From Leucobacter viscericola (lineage in GTDB: Bacteria > Actinomycetota > Actinomycetes > Actinomycetales > Microbacteriaceae): DNA of 64,000 bases. Under the pieces are notes generated by a model that worked only from the letters and a program-made list of their open reading frames with translations, was not told where the DNA came from and made no database searches. Shown here piece by piece: positions 63,127 to 64,000 of the stretch (positions are counted from its first letter, which is position 1; each line of letters begins with the position of its first letter). The position numbers and the translations under genes were made by a program. The DNA lies in assembly GCF_011299575.1 (NCBI RefSeq), contig NZ_CP049863.1:3534001-3598000 (forward strand), written 5' to 3'.

Positions 63127-63423
63127 GTGTACGTGTCTCCCGATGTTGTTATCGCCATAACGGTCGTTATCGGTGCGGTTGCTGCCGTGTTCGGCGGCAT
63201 GCATCGACTGATCACCCGCTTGGAACATCGGCTCGAAGCGCGGTTCAAGAACATTGATGCTCGCTTTGATCAAGTTGATGCTCGTATTGATCGTGTTGAG
63301 TGCCGTATTGATCGTGTTGAGAGCCGCTTAGAATCCCTTGAAAACGAAATTGTTGAGGTGAAGGTTGCGGTCGCGCGTTTCGAAGGTCCACACCGAAGTT
63401 TAGTCGGCCTCAAAAGGAACTAG
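63127..63423 (+). CDS. Short membrane-anchored coiled-coil protein with heptad DNA repeats
   Basis: A protein of about 98 residues: an N-terminal helix (VVIAITVVIGAVAAVFGG) followed by a heptad coiled coil (RFDQVDARIDRVECRIDRVE). The DNA repeats in 21-base units at 63256, 63277, 63298 and 63319 (consensus around ATTGATCGTGTT). GTG at 63127, or GTG 63133 with TTGAGG as RBS. The AT-rich codon use differs from its neighbours, so it may be acquired. The function is not recognisable; phage XhlA-like or scaffold roles are possible. Confidence 0.65.
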   Translation: MYVSPDVVIAITVVIGAVAAVFGGMHRLITRLEHRLEARFKNIDARFDQVDARIDRVECRIDRVESRLESLENEIVEVKVAVARFEGPHRSLVGLKRN

Positions 63424-63468
63424 AGTCGGTCGAATCTCAACGCGAACGAGGCCTTCTTCAGAACGAGA

Positions 63469-63474
63469 TACACT
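63469..63474 (+). promoter_or_regulatory. Putative -10 of leaderless hisE (TACACT)
   Basis: TACACT, six bases (AAACGG), then GTG at 63481. It is the same hexamer and spacing as at the trp leader. Confidence 0.5.
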
Positions 63475-63480
63475 AAACGG

Positions 63481-63744
63481 GTGAAATCCTTCGATGAACT
63501 GTTCGCTGAGCTCGGCGAGAAGGCGGCGACCCGCCCGGAGGGTAGCGACACTGTCGCACGGCTCGACGCCGGTGTGCACACGATCGGTAAGAAGATCGTG
63601 GAGGAAGCAGCCGAGGTCTGGATGGCCGCCGAGTACGAGTCGAAAGACGAGTGCGCCGAAGAAATCAGCCAACTGCTGTACCACCTGCAGGTCATGATGC
63701 TCGCAAAGGGCATCAAGCTCGAAGACGTGTACTCGCATCTCTAG
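63481..63744 (+). CDS. hisE: Phosphoribosyl-ATP pyrophosphatase
   Basis: An 87-residue all-alpha enzyme that converts PR-ATP to PR-AMP, step 2 of histidine biosynthesis. Blocks are [36 protein letters not shown] and the metal-binding [19 protein letters not shown] stand-alone HisE, without the HisI fusion, is usual in actinobacteria and is paired with hisG, which follows after 96 bases. GTG start. Confidence 0.94.
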   Translation: MKSFDELFAELGEKAATRPEGSDTVARLDAGVHTIGKKIVEEAAEVWMAAEYESKDECAEEISQLLYHLQVMMLAKGIKLEDVYSHL

Positions 63745-63840
63745 CGTTGGCGTGACGGTTCCCATCCGCCGCGCCGACGCCAGCCGCTGATTTCCCTACT
63801 CCGGCCGCGACACGGCCACCACGGAAGGATCCACTCGACC

Positions 63841-64000
63841 ATGCTGCGTATTGCCGTTCCCAACAAGGGTTCACTCTCTGAAATTGCCGCCGAAATGCTT
63901 GCCGAGGCTGGCTATTCTGGCCGCCGCGACAGCCGCACACTCGTGCACACCGACGCTCGCAATGACGTTCAGTTCTTCTACCTGCGCCCGCGTGACATCG
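63841..64000 (+). CDS. hisG: ATP phosphoribosyltransferase HisG (N-terminus, runs off the right edge)
   Basis: The first 53 codons, reading [20 protein letters not shown], then [18 protein letters not shown] and FYLRPRDI, match the start of HisG, which catalyses the first step of histidine synthesis and is feedback-inhibited by histidine. The short or long form cannot be decided from this fragment, though actinobacteria usually have the long form. hisE lies directly upstream. Confidence 0.92.
   Translation, partial: MLRIAVPNKGSLSEIAAEMLAEAGYSGRRDSRTLVHTDARNDVQFFYLRPRDI

Overview
The window is GC-rich DNA from an actinobacterium, most likely of the family Microbacteriaceae and possibly Leucobacter-like. 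The basis is a division and cell-wall cluster with FtsZ, SepF and DivIVA/Wag31 but no FtsA or MreB, a PknL/Rv2175c-type pair, long antisense shadow ORFs, many GTG/TTG starts, a helicase-dead PriA, and a divergent MurE that suggests an unusual peptidoglycan. The genus is inference; no rRNA or tRNA is present.

Layout. (1) 1-2150: the start of a PknL-like kinase, its Rv2175c-like partner, a polyprenyl diphosphate synthase and a DUF3040 membrane protein. (2) 2461-21783: the complete dcw cluster mraZ-rsmH-ftsL-ftsI-murE-murF-mraY-murD-ftsW-murG-murC-ftsQ-ftsZ, then yggS-sepF-yggT-wag31-lspA-rluD. Many genes overlap by ATGA or GTGA, and tandem MraZ boxes sit in front. (3) 21784-36343: a glycosyltransferase and a membrane acyltransferase, dnaE, nadE, msrA, a tail-less SSB, a lipoprotein, ettA, two thioesterases, an ECF sigma factor with a membrane partner, and one unknown gene. 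(4) 36397-44577: rpoZ, metK, priA, a small membrane protein, a solo trpB with a complete tryptophan attenuator, fmt and rsmB. (5) 44647-62217: an accessory block of about 17.6 kb with an MFS transporter, two tandem paralogous membrane-anchored proteins, a GAP-family protein, a YrhK-like protein, glutamate decarboxylase, a YhgE/Pip protein with a degenerate ABC ATPase, an amidohydrolase, a choloylglycine-hydrolase-family amidase, a ThrE-type exporter, a LapA-domain protein, and two paralogous large LuxR-type regulators. (6) 62245-64000: rpe, a coiled-coil protein in AT-rich DNA, hisE and the start of hisG.

How it works together. The first 22 kb is one envelope-growth programme: lipid carrier synthesis, lipid II synthesis, septal transglycosylase and transpeptidase, the Z-ring and its anchors, and polar growth. 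The block at 44.6-62.2 kb separates rsmB from rpe, which are adjacent in mycobacteria, and looks like a lineage-specific insertion. Its twin LuxR regulators and repeated GGGTGATGC boxes in three of its intergenic regions suggest a small regulon for amide or amino-acid metabolism and export.

The strongest observations are: a Trp attenuator with leader peptide MHIVIQWWTA in front of a monocistronic trpB; a recurrent TANNNT-N6-start-codon arrangement that predicts leaderless mRNAs for at least eight ORFs; the shared boxes of the twin LuxR regulators; altered specificity and active-site motifs in MurE; and long U-less perfect hairpins between convergent genes, one fused to a 24-bp tandem repeat.
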